NCBI GenBank assembly: GCA_041191405.1 | Contig: JBEEOW010000022.1 | Span: 10,605 to 74,604 of the forward strand | Length of the DNA stretch: 64,000 nt | Source: JBEEOW01 sp041191405 | GTDB taxonomy: Bacteria; Bacteroidota; Bacteroidia; Cytophagales; UBA9547 | Direction: 5' to 3' | Shown here: piece after piece, positions 8,643 to 15,923 of the stretch | How positions within the stretch are numbered: position 1 is the stretch's first letter | Layout of the letters: every line of letters begins with the position of its first letter | Notes under the pieces: generated by a model | Database searches by the model: none | Seen by the model: only the letters and a program-made list of their open reading frames with translations | What the model was told of the DNA's origin: nothing | Program-made: the position numbers and the translations under genes

Positions 8643-9257
8643 TTGTCAAATTCATTTCATACCATAGTTGCTCCAACAGAAGGACTTTACAAGGAAAAAG
8701 GAAGTAAATTTATTGCTTTTGCACATCCTGTAAGTAATGAAAATGAGGTGAAAATTATTCAAGATGGTTTGAAAAAACAGTTTTTTGATGCTCGTCATCA
8801 TTGTTACGCTTATATTTTGGCTGGAAATCCTGAAAAAACACGCACTTATGATGATGGAGAACCAAATCACACCGCAGGAACGCCAATTTTAAATCAAATT
8901 CGTTCTTTGGGTTTACAAAATGTAGCTGTATTTGTGGTTCGATATTTTGGAGGAACAAAGTTGGGCGTTTCTGGATTGATTTCGGCATACAAAGATGCAG
9001 CTGCCGATGCTTTGAGCAAGGCTGAATTATTAGAAGTTTTTCCAAGTACAAATATTAGAATTCAGTGTGATTATGCTGATTTAAATGAAGCAATGAAAAT
9101 GGTAAAGCAATTTGAGTTGAAATTGTTGAATATGGAATCTTCAAATTATTGTGTGTTGGATATAGCTTGCAAAGATGAAATGCTTGATTTGGTAAAAAAT
9201 AAAATTACAGATTTAGAAATTATAGGAATTAGATTGATTTTAGAAATTGATTTATAA
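8643..9257 (+). CDS. YigZ/IMPACT family (UPF0029) protein
   Basis: A ~204-residue member of the IMPACT/YigZ family. The hallmark FDARHHCYAYILAG, DDGEPNHTAGTPIL and VVRYFGGTKLGVSGLISAY motifs fill the first 125 residues. The C-terminal ~75 residues are the DUF1949-like ferredoxin-fold domain. Molecular role in bacteria is uncertain; the eukaryotic relative IMPACT modulates GCN2. The reading frame is open from a TTG at 8613, but that codon lies inside a -7 promoter element. I therefore prefer the TTG at 8643 (Met-SNSFHTIVAPTEGLYKEKG), which fits the usual short N-terminus. Confidence 0.88.
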   Translation: MSNSFHTIVAPTEGLYKEKGSKFIAFAHPVSNENEVKIIQDGLKKQFFDARHHCYAYILAGNPEKTRTYDDGEPNHTAGTPILNQIRSLGLQNVAVFVVRYFGGTKLGVSGLISAYKDAAADALSKAELLEVFPSTNIRIQCDYADLNEAMKMVKQFELKLLNMESSNYCVLDIACKDEMLDLVKNKITDLEIIGIRLILEIDL

Positions 9258-9282
9258 GTTTTAATTGTAAATTTACAAGCTA

Positions 9283-9954
9283 ATGACATTTACCAAACAA
9301 ATACAGGTTTTACTAAAAAAAGAATTACTCATTGAGTGGCGACAAAAATTTGCGCTTAATGGAATGCTTTTGTATGTAATAAGCACTGTATATGTTTGTT
9401 ATATGAGTTTTAAATTCAGGGGCGGAGAACTAACACCTATTACTTGGAATGCTATTTTTTGGATTGTTTTGCTATTCACTGCCATGAATGCTGTGGCAAA
9501 AAGTTTTATGCTCGAAAGTAAAAACCGACAGCTTTATTATTATGTTATACATTCACCGCAGGCAGTGATTGTTTCTAAAATTATCTATAATACCATTTTG
9601 ATGGTTTTTTTAGGAATGGTTTGTTTGCTGGTTTATAGCATAGTACTTGGTAATCCTGTACAAGATATGGGATTATTTATACTCAATGTTTTAATGGGTT
9701 CATTAGGCTTTTCATCAGTACTTACTATGATTGCTGCCATTGCTTCAAAAGCTGCAAATGGAGGCACATTAATGGCTGTGATGGGTTTTCCTGTAATAAT
9801 ACCAATGCTATTGATGTTGATAAAAATATCAAAAAATGCGATGGATGGCTTAGCAATGAGTCAGTCGTTGGACGAAATACTGGTTCTAGGAGCAATAAAT
9901 TTGGTTGTACTTGCACTTACTTATTTACTATTTCCTTACCTTTGGCGAGGATAA
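9283..9954 (+). CDS. ccmB: Haem exporter protein CcmB (cytochrome c maturation ABC permease)
   Basis: A 223-residue polytopic membrane protein with about six helices. The N-terminal LLKKELLIEWRQKFALNGMLLY is characteristic of CcmB. CcmB is the permease of the CcmAB(CD) complex that releases haem-loaded CcmE. Length is normal (~220). The next genes are ccmC, a ccmD-like gene and ccmE, spaced by 13 bp or overlapping, so this is an operon. No ccmA ATPase gene is visible in the window. Confidence 0.9.
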   Translation: MTFTKQIQVLLKKELLIEWRQKFALNGMLLYVISTVYVCYMSFKFRGGELTPITWNAIFWIVLLFTAMNAVAKSFMLESKNRQLYYYVIHSPQAVIVSKIIYNTILMVFLGMVCLLVYSIVLGNPVQDMGLFILNVLMGSLGFSSVLTMIAAIASKAANGGTLMAVMGFPVIIPMLLMLIKISKNAMDGLAMSQSLDEILVLGAINLVVLALTYLLFPYLWRG

Positions 9955-9967
9955 ATTTTGATGAATT

Positions 9968-10660
9968 ATGGCTCAAAATAATACTAAAATTACTGGATTA
10001 GGGTGGAAATTAACAGGAGTATTGTTGCTTATATATTCTTTTTATCAAGGATTTATGGGTAAAGTTCCTACACTTGATATTTTGAACGAAAGTATTAGAA
10101 ACTTATATTTTCATGTACCTATGTGGTTTGGAATGACAGCTTTGTTGGCTGTTTCTATGTTTTTTGCAATTAGATATTTAGTAACTAACAACGCTGCATT
10201 TGATAATAAAAGTAATGCATTTGCAAGTGTAGGTATGTTGATGGGAATTTTAGGGATTTTAACAGGTTCGGTATGGGCTAAAAATACTTGGGGCACATTC
10301 TGGACAAACGATGCAAAATTAAATGGTGCGGCTATCAGCTTATTGATTTATTCAGCTTATTTTATTTTACGTTCATCATTTGAGGATGAGCAAAATAGAG
10401 CAAGAATTAGTGCTGTTTACAATATTTTTGCCTTTGCAATATTGATACCTTTATTGTTTATTTTACCTAGAATGGTAAGTTCATTACACCCAGGAAATGG
10501 TGGAAATGCAGGTTTTAATGCGTACGATTTAGATAATAACATGAGAATAGTATTTTATCCTGCGGTAATTGCTTGGATAATAATTGGTACTTGGGTAAGT
10601 ACATTGGTTTATAGAACAAAAACAGTTGAAAAATTCTTAAATGAAGAACAAAATGTATAA
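9968..10660 (+). CDS. ccmC: Haem lyase/handling protein CcmC
   Basis: A 230-residue membrane protein with six predicted helices. The tryptophan-rich haem-binding motif appears as NTWGTFWTNDAKL (W108, W112), flanked by the external haem-ligand histidines H49 (YFHVPMW) and H174 (SLHPGN). CcmC loads haem onto CcmE at the periplasmic face. The 3' end overlaps the start of the next gene by 20 bp, which supports translational coupling. Confidence 0.93.
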   Translation: MAQNNTKITGLGWKLTGVLLLIYSFYQGFMGKVPTLDILNESIRNLYFHVPMWFGMTALLAVSMFFAIRYLVTNNAAFDNKSNAFASVGMLMGILGILTGSVWAKNTWGTFWTNDAKLNGAAISLLIYSAYFILRSSFEDEQNRARISAVYNIFAFAILIPLLFILPRMVSSLHPGNGGNAGFNAYDLDNNMRIVFYPAVIAWIIIGTWVSTLVYRTKTVEKFLNEEQNV

Positions 10661-10934
10661 AATATTAGCAATTGTAGTAGCAATGATGGCTAGTGTAATT
10701 AATGTTTTTGCACAAGCTGGTGAAAAAGTGGATGGTTTTGTAAGTAGTTCGGTAACTACAAAAGCTGCAAGTCAATCAGTTGAAATGGCAGATGCACTTA
10801 GATCTGATGGTAAAATTTGGGTTGTTGTTGCAGTAGTTGGAATTATATTGATTGGCTTTATTGTTTATTTGTTTACTGTTGATAGTAAGTTAAGTAAACT
10901 AGAAGGTAGAATTACAGATTTAAAATCTAAATAA
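10641..10934 (+). CDS. CcmD-like small membrane protein
   Basis: A 97-residue protein with an N-terminal signal-like segment (ending VFAQ, about residue 25), a spacer, then one transmembrane helix (~60-80, WVVVAVVGIILIGFIVYLFTV) followed by a charged tail ending KLEGRITDLKSK. The position between ccmC and ccmE, size, single helix and Lys/Arg/Leu tail fit the CcmD-type subunit that helps release holo-CcmE, although sequence similarity to proteobacterial CcmD is weak. An alternative ATG at 10653 would shorten it by four residues. Confidence 0.75.
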   Translation: MKNKMYKILAIVVAMMASVINVFAQAGEKVDGFVSSSVTTKAASQSVEMADALRSDGKIWVVVAVVGIILIGFIVYLFTVDSKLSKLEGRITDLKSK

Positions 10935-10940
10935 AAATCC

Positions 10941-11363
10941 ATGAAAAAGAGTCATATTATTGCCATTGTAATTATTGCAATTGCAATCGGAGCAATTATT
11001 TCAACTGCGGGAAATGCTAGTACTTATGTAACTTTTACTGACGCTAAAAATATAGCAGCAGGTGGAAGTGACGAAAAAGTACACGTAGTTGGTAAATTGC
11101 TTAAAGATACAGAAGGAAACATTCGTGGGATGTATTATGAACCCGAAAAAGATCCAAATTTCTTTGCATTTATTCTTGAAGATACAAACAAAGTACAAAT
11201 GGAAGTTGTATTTAGAAAAGCAAAACCAGCCGATTTTGAAAAATCAGAACAGATAGTAATCATAGGTAATGTTCAAGAAAATAAGTTTGTTGCAAGCGAA
11301 ATATTAATGAAATGTCCTTCTAAATACACTGAAAAGGAAATAAAAGTTGAGGCTAGTAAATAG
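10941..11363 (+). CDS. ccmE: Haem chaperone CcmE, CxxxY variant
   Basis: A 140-residue periplasm-facing haem chaperone with an N-terminal anchor (5-22) and an OB-fold domain (VHVVGKLL, FILEDTNKVQMEVVF, VIIGNVQENKFVASEILMKCPSKY). Classical CcmE binds haem covalently through the His of HxxxY. Here the same place reads C125-PSK-Y129, i.e. CxxxY, a variant also known from some sulfate reducers and archaea. It starts 6 bp after the ccmD-like gene. ccmF and ccmH/G are not adjacent and must be elsewhere or absent. Confidence 0.93.
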   Translation: MKKSHIIAIVIIAIAIGAIISTAGNASTYVTFTDAKNIAAGGSDEKVHVVGKLLKDTEGNIRGMYYEPEKDPNFFAFILEDTNKVQMEVVFRKAKPADFEKSEQIVIIGNVQENKFVASEILMKCPSKYTEKEIKVEASK

Positions 11364-11444
11364 ATTTTAGTTTAAAGATTTAAGATTATTTATTAAAGAA
11401 TAATACCATTTGTATTTATTAAATAGTCTAGCGAAAACTAACAC

Positions 11445-11521
11445 TTCGGCTACGCTCAGTGACCGTTTTCGAGTTTCAGTTATTCGAAAAATAGCGTTTA
11501 CGGTGTTTGAGCGTAGCCGAA
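11445..11521. repeat. Inverted repeat TTCGGCTACGCTCA / TGAGCGTAGCCGAA
   Basis: Perfect 14-bp GC-rich arms separated by 49 bp, within a larger nested palindromic region (GCGAAAA/TTTTCGC and AAAAATAGC/GCTATTTTT arms around 11430-11560). It resembles a REP-like dispersed element and contrasts with the AT-rich surroundings. No gene is present in 11364-11652. Confidence 0.7.
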
Positions 11522-11595
11522 ACCTTAGTAAATGCTATTTTTCGCTGTAACATTATTGGACTAACTTCATTTTATAATTGGTATAAAATTAAACA

Positions 11596-11635
11596 AAAAC
11601 GCCAAGTGATTTTGAATTACTTGGCGTTTTTGTTT
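11596..11635. terminator. Bidirectional terminator, ccm operon and convergent lipoprotein gene
   Basis: Stem AAAACGCCAAGT/ACTTGGCGTTTT with an 11-nt loop, flanked by A-run and T-run. It lies between the convergent ccmE gene and the lipoprotein gene ending at 11653. Confidence 0.85.
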
Positions 11636-11652
11636 TTATTAAATAATGCTTT

Positions 11653-12402
11653 TTACTTTTTCAATCCATAAGGAAAGTTACGAGCACATTGACGGTTAAT
11701 ACCTTCAATTATCATTTCATCAGTTATTTCCCAATCAGATTGATTTTGGTTTGAAACTCTCCACAAAATTGTTCCTGTTTGACCATCTAATACACTTGAA
11801 TTGGCATAAATATTAAATGTTTTTCCTTGTAAGTTTGGATTAACAGAATTGTTTGGATTGGCAACATCAGCAACTTCGCCTACTTTTTGACCAATTGTAC
11901 CACTCTTTTTTACTTCATCTAAAATTACATCTACTACTTCTTTACCAACTGTAATTCCATAAGAAGCAAGGTCAGACATTAATCTGTTTTTCTCAATTCT
12001 AGTTCTCACAATAGCTTGTACTCCAAGAATTTTACAAAGTTCAACAGGGTCTTTTGTCCAAGCGTCTTGAATTGAGATATTGTTCTTTTTTAAAAGGTTT
12101 AATGTTGTTTCAGTAGGTTGAAAATCAACTCTGTAACCACCTTTTGCATTCGCTTTTTGCAGAATATGGTTTAAATAAGAAATTTGAAAAGCTTTACTTT
12201 CTTGTTCCTCAAGTTGCGCTTTAAGTGCAGGAGTTAATTTATCAGGAATTTTACCTGTATAAATAATTTCAGGAGGCATAACCGCAATCAGTTTGTGATT
12301 TGCAGTTTTTTGATTGAAATTTTGTGCTAAATAAGTTTTGTTACAAGCACCTAAAGTGATTATTGCAAGTAATGAAACTATTGTAAATTTGATTAATTTC
12401 AT
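11653..12402 (-). CDS. Hypothetical lipoprotein
   Basis: A 249-residue protein with a signal sequence and lipobox (TLGAC, Cys at residue 20), so likely a lipid-anchored envelope protein. The mature part begins with KLIAVMPPEIIYTGKIPDKLTPALK, a strand-and-loop pattern of nucleotide- or polymer-binding lipoproteins such as CsgG-like or GNA1162-like families, and ends GINRQCARNFPYGLKK. I cannot assign a family with confidence. It stands alone between a terminator and tRNA-Ala. Confidence 0.78.
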   Translation of the reverse strand: MKLIKFTIVSLLAIITLGACNKTYLAQNFNQKTANHKLIAVMPPEIIYTGKIPDKLTPALKAQLEEQESKAFQISYLNHILQKANAKGGYRVDFQPTETTLNLLKKNNISIQDAWTKDPVELCKILGVQAIVRTRIEKNRLMSDLASYGITVGKEVVDVILDEVKKSGTIGQKVGEVADVANPNNSVNPNLQGKTFNIYANSSVLDGQTGTILWRVSNQNQSDWEITDEMIIEGINRQCARNFPYGLKK

Positions 12403-12511
12403 AGGTGTAATGGGTTGTTTAAAATCAAATATAGATATTAGAAATATATTTTCTAATAAATTAACAGTTTAAATACAAATTAATCTTATATTTAAATATC
12501 ATTTGTGAATA

Positions 12512-12585
12512 GGGGGATTAGCTCATTTGGCTAGAGCGCTTGCCTGGCAGGCAAGAGGTGATCGGTTCGAATCCGATATTCTCCA
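12512..12585 (+). tRNA. tRNA-Ala (anticodon GGC)
   Basis: A complete 74-nt cloverleaf. The acceptor GGGGGAT pairs with ATTCTCC (two G-U pairs) plus discriminator A. The D-arm is GCTC...GAGC. The anticodon stem CTTGC/GCAAG has loop CTGGCAG, giving GGC. The T-arm is ATCGG TTCGAAT CCGAT. The CCA tail is not encoded. Confidence 0.97.
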
Positions 12586-12707
12586 CTTTTTTATGTTATT
12601 AAAAAAAGTAAAATGGGAGGCATCCGTTATATAATCAAGAAGTACTTAAAGCAAAAGGTACGGTAACTGTAATTGGACATTGATATAATGTTTTAATATT
12701 TTATTTG
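12586..12707. other. Spacer between tRNA-Ala and its terminator
   Basis: No confident gene. A short open frame ending at about 12683 reads like a degraded coding 3' end (NQEVLKAKGTVTVIGH then stop) but has no start. It may be relic DNA or a processed transcript trailer. Confidence 0.3.
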
Positions 12708-12736
12708 AGGCTATCTTGAAAAAGGTAGCCTTTTTT
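12708..12736 (+). terminator. Rho-independent terminator
   Basis: Stem AGGCTATCTT/AAGGTAGCCT (one G-U pair), loop GAAA, then a T-run. It probably ends the tRNA-Ala transcript. Confidence 0.85.
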
Positions 12737-12808
12737 GTTTTAAAGTTACAAATACCTATGATTTAGTATTAAAGATAATTAATCAATAGGTTTTTAATTG
12801 ATTAATGT

Positions 12809-12816
12809 TAGATTTG
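12809..12816 (+). promoter_or_regulatory. -7 element TAGATTTG before the haem-lipoprotein operon
   Basis: Matches TAnnTTTG, 26 bp upstream of the ATG at 12843. No clear -33 TTTG is found at the usual spacing, so support is moderate. Confidence 0.45.
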
Positions 12817-12842
12817 TATAAATTGAAACACTGAATAATAAA

Positions 12843-13196
12843 ATGTATAAATACATAGTCCTTATTGGTTTAACTAGTTTAGTTTTTCCATCTTGTAAAC
12901 ATGAACCTGATTTATCTAATCAACCAACAATTAGTTTTGTAAATGATATTCAGCCATTAATTGGTACTAATTGTTCTACTTCTGGTTGTCATGATGGTTC
13001 AAATGAGTTAATTACTTTAGAATCTTATGATGAAATTTTGAAAATTGTAAAACCAAACAAAGCTAGAGATAGTGAGTTATATCAAAATATAACTAAATTA
13101 TATGGTGAACAAGCAATGCCTCCAAGTAAACCACTTACTGAAGGTCAAATTCAAACTATATATCTTTGGATTATGCAAGGTGCTCAAAATAATTAA
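12843..13196 (+). CDS. c-type cytochrome-like lipoprotein with CX4CH motif
   Basis: A 117-residue lipoprotein (lipobox FPSC, Cys18). A single candidate haem site C44-STSG-C49-H50 has four residues between the cysteines (CX4CH) instead of two, and is followed by M92 in AMPPS, which sits where the distal Met of class I cytochromes is found. Proteins of this size with SGCH motifs belong to the Planctomycete-type cytochrome C family common in Bacteroidota. It starts a three-gene operon with a second such protein and a DUF5777 barrel, ~1.5 kb from ccmBCDE. Electron transfer at the outer surface or periplasm is inferred. Confidence 0.8.
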   Translation: MYKYIVLIGLTSLVFPSCKHEPDLSNQPTISFVNDIQPLIGTNCSTSGCHDGSNELITLESYDEILKIVKPNKARDSELYQNITKLYGEQAMPPSKPLTEGQIQTIYLWIMQGAQNN

Positions 13197-13205
13197 TATT
13201 AAATT

Positions 13206-13595
13206 ATGAAATTAAGCTCAATATTTATAACTATAACAGTGTCAGGAGTATTTTTACTTCAGTCCTGTTATTACGACAAATTGAATGAAGTTAAAATAAA
13301 TGTAAGTAATCCATGTGATACTACTACTATTCCAACTTATAATGACAACGTATTAGCTATTTTGAATAAAAATAATTGTACAAATGATGCATGTCATGGG
13401 GCTAATGGTTCAAGCGGTGTTGCATTAAATAGTTATGCAAATGTTAAAAAAGTAGCTTTAAATGATAGATTGCTAGGTGCAATAAATCATTTAAATGGTT
13501 ATGCTCCTATGCCAAATGAATCAATTAAAATAAGGCAATGTGATATTGATATTATTCAGAGATGGATCAACAATAATTGCTTAGAAAAAAAATAG
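13206..13595 (+). CDS. Second c-type cytochrome-like lipoprotein with CX4CH motif
   Basis: A 129-residue lipoprotein (lipobox LLQSC, Cys21). The candidate haem site is C58-TNDA-C63-H64, again CX4CH, and M102 (YAPMPNE) is the possible distal ligand. Two further cysteines near the C-terminus (RQCDIDII, NNCLEKK) could form a disulfide. It begins 9 bp after the preceding gene and 9 bp before the barrel gene, so the three are clearly co-transcribed. Haem attachment to a CX4CH site is known for tetrahaem cytochromes c3; it is inferred here. Confidence 0.8.
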   Translation: MKLSSIFITITVSGVFLLQSCYYDKLNEVKINVSNPCDTTTIPTYNDNVLAILNKNNCTNDACHGANGSSGVALNSYANVKKVALNDRLLGAINHLNGYAPMPNESIKIRQCDIDIIQRWINNNCLEKK

Positions 13596-13604
13596 TTAAA
13601 AAAT

Positions 13605-14489
13605 ATGATGAAAAAAAATAAGTTTATTCTAGCAGTATTATTGTTGATACCTAGTTTTATGTTTGCCCAAAGTGATAGTTTGTTAAGTATGCTAGATGGT
13701 AATCAAGATACCAGTAATGAGCCAGTTGCATACTCATTTAAGGGTACTCGTTTAATTAATATGCATACCATCGAAACCTTGGGTAAAGGATCATTGGATT
13801 TTAGAATTTCGCATAGATTTGGAAATTTTAGTTCGGGTGTTGCTAATTTATGGGGTATTGATGGCCCTGCGGCATTACATTTAGCCTTCGATTATAGTAT
13901 TAACGATGATTTTGCAGTTGGTGTAGGAAGGACAAATATTGATCAAATGTATGATGCTTTAGTTAAATATAGATTATTAAAACAAAAGGTTAATAACTCT
14001 ATGCCTATTTCTTTAACTTTGATTGCATCTGCAAATATTATTACAGCTAAGTTTGCTTCAAATGGAGTAGATAAATTTCCTAATGTAAGTAATAGGTTGG
14101 CATATTATTTTCAAGCAATGTTTGCCCGTAAGTTTTCTGAAAAGCTTACAGTTCAGTTAAGTCCTACTTTAGTTCACTATAATTTAGTATTAAATACTAC
14201 TGATAAAAATGATATTTTTGCGAATGCATTTATGTTGAGATATAAGTTAACAAAACGTTTTGCATTAACTGGTGAATATATTGCAAGGTTAAGTAAATAT
14301 ACAAGAGAAACGAATTTGTATAGAAATTCAGCTTCGGTTGGTGTGGATATTGAGACTGGTGGTCACGTATTTCAATTATTTGTAACTAATTCTACTGCAA
14401 TAAATCCTGTACAGGTAATTCCATACACTGCTACTCAGTGGTCAAAAAATGAAATAAGAATCGGTTTTAATGTTTCTAGGGTATTTTAA
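13605..14489 (+). CDS. DUF5777 family beta-barrel outer-membrane protein
   Basis: A 294-residue protein with a signal peptide (1-~21, FMFAQ). The conserved start of the mature part FKGTRLINMHTIETLGKGSLDFRISHRFG is that of DUF5777 proteins, followed by alternating amphipathic strands to the C-terminal Phe (NVSRVF), as in outer-membrane barrels. Such genes often sit beside cytochrome-like lipoproteins in Bacteroidota. Here it ends the operon and is followed by a strong terminator. The role (porin or scaffold for surface electron carriers) is inference. Confidence 0.85.
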   Translation: MMKKNKFILAVLLLIPSFMFAQSDSLLSMLDGNQDTSNEPVAYSFKGTRLINMHTIETLGKGSLDFRISHRFGNFSSGVANLWGIDGPAALHLAFDYSINDDFAVGVGRTNIDQMYDALVKYRLLKQKVNNSMPISLTLIASANIITAKFASNGVDKFPNVSNRLAYYFQAMFARKFSEKLTVQLSPTLVHYNLVLNTTDKNDIFANAFMLRYKLTKRFALTGEYIARLSKYTRETNLYRNSASVGVDIETGGHVFQLFVTNSTAINPVQVIPYTATQWSKNEIRIGFNVSRVF

Positions 14490-14503
14490 GAATTTATATT
14501 CGT

Positions 14504-14544
14504 AAAAAAAGGGGCAATTGGTTTTATCAATTGCCCCTTTTTTT
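14504..14544 (+). terminator. Terminator GGGGCAATTG/CAATTGCCCC
   Basis: Perfect 10-bp GC-rich stem flanked by A7 and T7, 15 bp after the DUF5777 stop. It is almost identical to the hairpin at 15881-15920. Confidence 0.92.
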
Positions 14545-14689
14545 AGTTATTTTTTTTGAGTTTGTTTACTCATGATTTTAAAATTGATTGCAAATATCCA
14601 AAAGCCAAACTATCTTGCAGAATAAGTTGATTCAACATAACTTATTTTACTCAAATTATTTGTATTTCAAAAGCTACAGAATATAAATT

Positions 14690-15796
14690 ATGAAAAAATA
14701 CCTAACAATTTTATTAAGTTTAATTTGTTTGATTGGTAATTTACATGCACAAATCGTAAATATACCAGATAATAACTTTTTAACTGCATTACGGAACTCA
14801 TTGGTTGATTCCAATAATGATGGCCTTATACAATCGTCTGAAGCAAAGCTGGTTACTGTACTAAACGTAAATGAAAATTCAATTACAAATTTAGCCGGAA
14901 TAGAAGCATTTGTTAATCTTAAAAGTTTAAATTGTTCATCAAACCAATTAAACAGTATAGACATAAGTCAAAATAAAGAATTAGAGTATCTTGATTGTAG
15001 TTTTAATGTAATTGAAACATTGGATATTAGTCAAAATGTAAAATTGAAGTACTTGGATTGTATAGTGAACTCAATAATATCTTTAGATTTAAGTCAAAAT
15101 ACAGAACTGACGGAACTAGATATATCTTTTAATAAATTTGACAATATCAACATTAGTAAAAACATTAAACTTCAAAAATTTAAATGTGCTAATAATAATA
15201 TTTCAACATTGGATTTAAAGCAAAATATTGACTTACAAAATTTAGTATGTTCATATAATTATATTCTTGGACTCGACTTAACGATGAACAAGTCTTTAGT
15301 TTCAATTGAATGTGAATCAAACCAAATTAATATACTTGATTTAGTTCAAAACAAACAACTCAAGTCACTTATGTGTCAAAAAAATCTATTAACAAGTTTA
15401 AATGTATCTCAAAATTTGCTTTTAGAAACATTGATTTGTAACTCCAACACTAATTTAAAAACAATTTGTGTTAGCAATGTAGAAAGTGCATCAAACAATA
15501 CACAGTTTAAAAAAGACCCATTAGCAGTATGGTCAGACACTTGTACTATCAGAACTTCAATAATTGAATATGAAAATTATCCAAAAAATATTTTTGTATA
15601 TCCCAATCCAAATGAAAATATAATCTTTTTGGGTGATAATTTCATTTCTGTATCCTTGTTCGATATTGTTGGAAATCAAATATTATATTCTCAAAATCAA
15701 TATTTAGACTTAGGTACTCTACCTAATGGAATGTATATTGTTAAAGTTTTGTATTTAGGTCAAAGATTTTTGACTCAAAAAATAATTAAAAATTAA
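14690..15796 (+). CDS. Secreted leucine-rich-repeat protein with T9SS sorting domain
   Basis: A 368-residue protein with a signal peptide (1-~20, GNLHAQ), an N-terminal cap (IPDNNFLTALRNS..DSNNDGLIQSSEA, an LRR-cap pattern seen in secreted Bacteroidota proteins), then about nine ~21-residue leucine-rich repeats of the form LxxLxCSxNxIxxLDISQN (residues ~60-250). The last ~75 residues form a type A T9SS C-terminal domain (YPNPNENIIFL, LFDIVGNQILY, LPNGMYIVKV, ending QKIIKN). It is probably exported and anchored by the T9SS and may mediate adhesion. It is flanked by two near-identical terminators. Confidence 0.88.
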   Translation: MKKYLTILLSLICLIGNLHAQIVNIPDNNFLTALRNSLVDSNNDGLIQSSEAKLVTVLNVNENSITNLAGIEAFVNLKSLNCSSNQLNSIDISQNKELEYLDCSFNVIETLDISQNVKLKYLDCIVNSIISLDLSQNTELTELDISFNKFDNINISKNIKLQKFKCANNNISTLDLKQNIDLQNLVCSYNYILGLDLTMNKSLVSIECESNQINILDLVQNKQLKSLMCQKNLLTSLNVSQNLLLETLICNSNTNLKTICVSNVESASNNTQFKKDPLAVWSDTCTIRTSIIEYENYPKNIFVYPNPNENIIFLGDNFISVSLFDIVGNQILYSQNQYLDLGTLPNGMYIVKVLYLGQRFLTQKIIKN

Positions 15797-15880
15797 ATTG
15801 GATTTTGATTACCTGAAACCAATTGTAGGGGATAATTAATCTGTAGTAATTGATGAACTAATAATTTTATTTTATAATTG

Positions 15881-15920
15881 AAAAAGGGGCAATTTGGTTT
15901 TTATCAATTGCCCCTTTTTT
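15881..15920. terminator. Bidirectional terminator between LRR protein and M43 protease genes
   Basis: Stem AAAAAGGGGCAATT/AATTGCCCCTTTTT with an 11-12 nt loop. It serves both convergent genes. It is a near copy of 14504-14544. Confidence 0.9.
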
Positions 15921-15923
15921 ATT

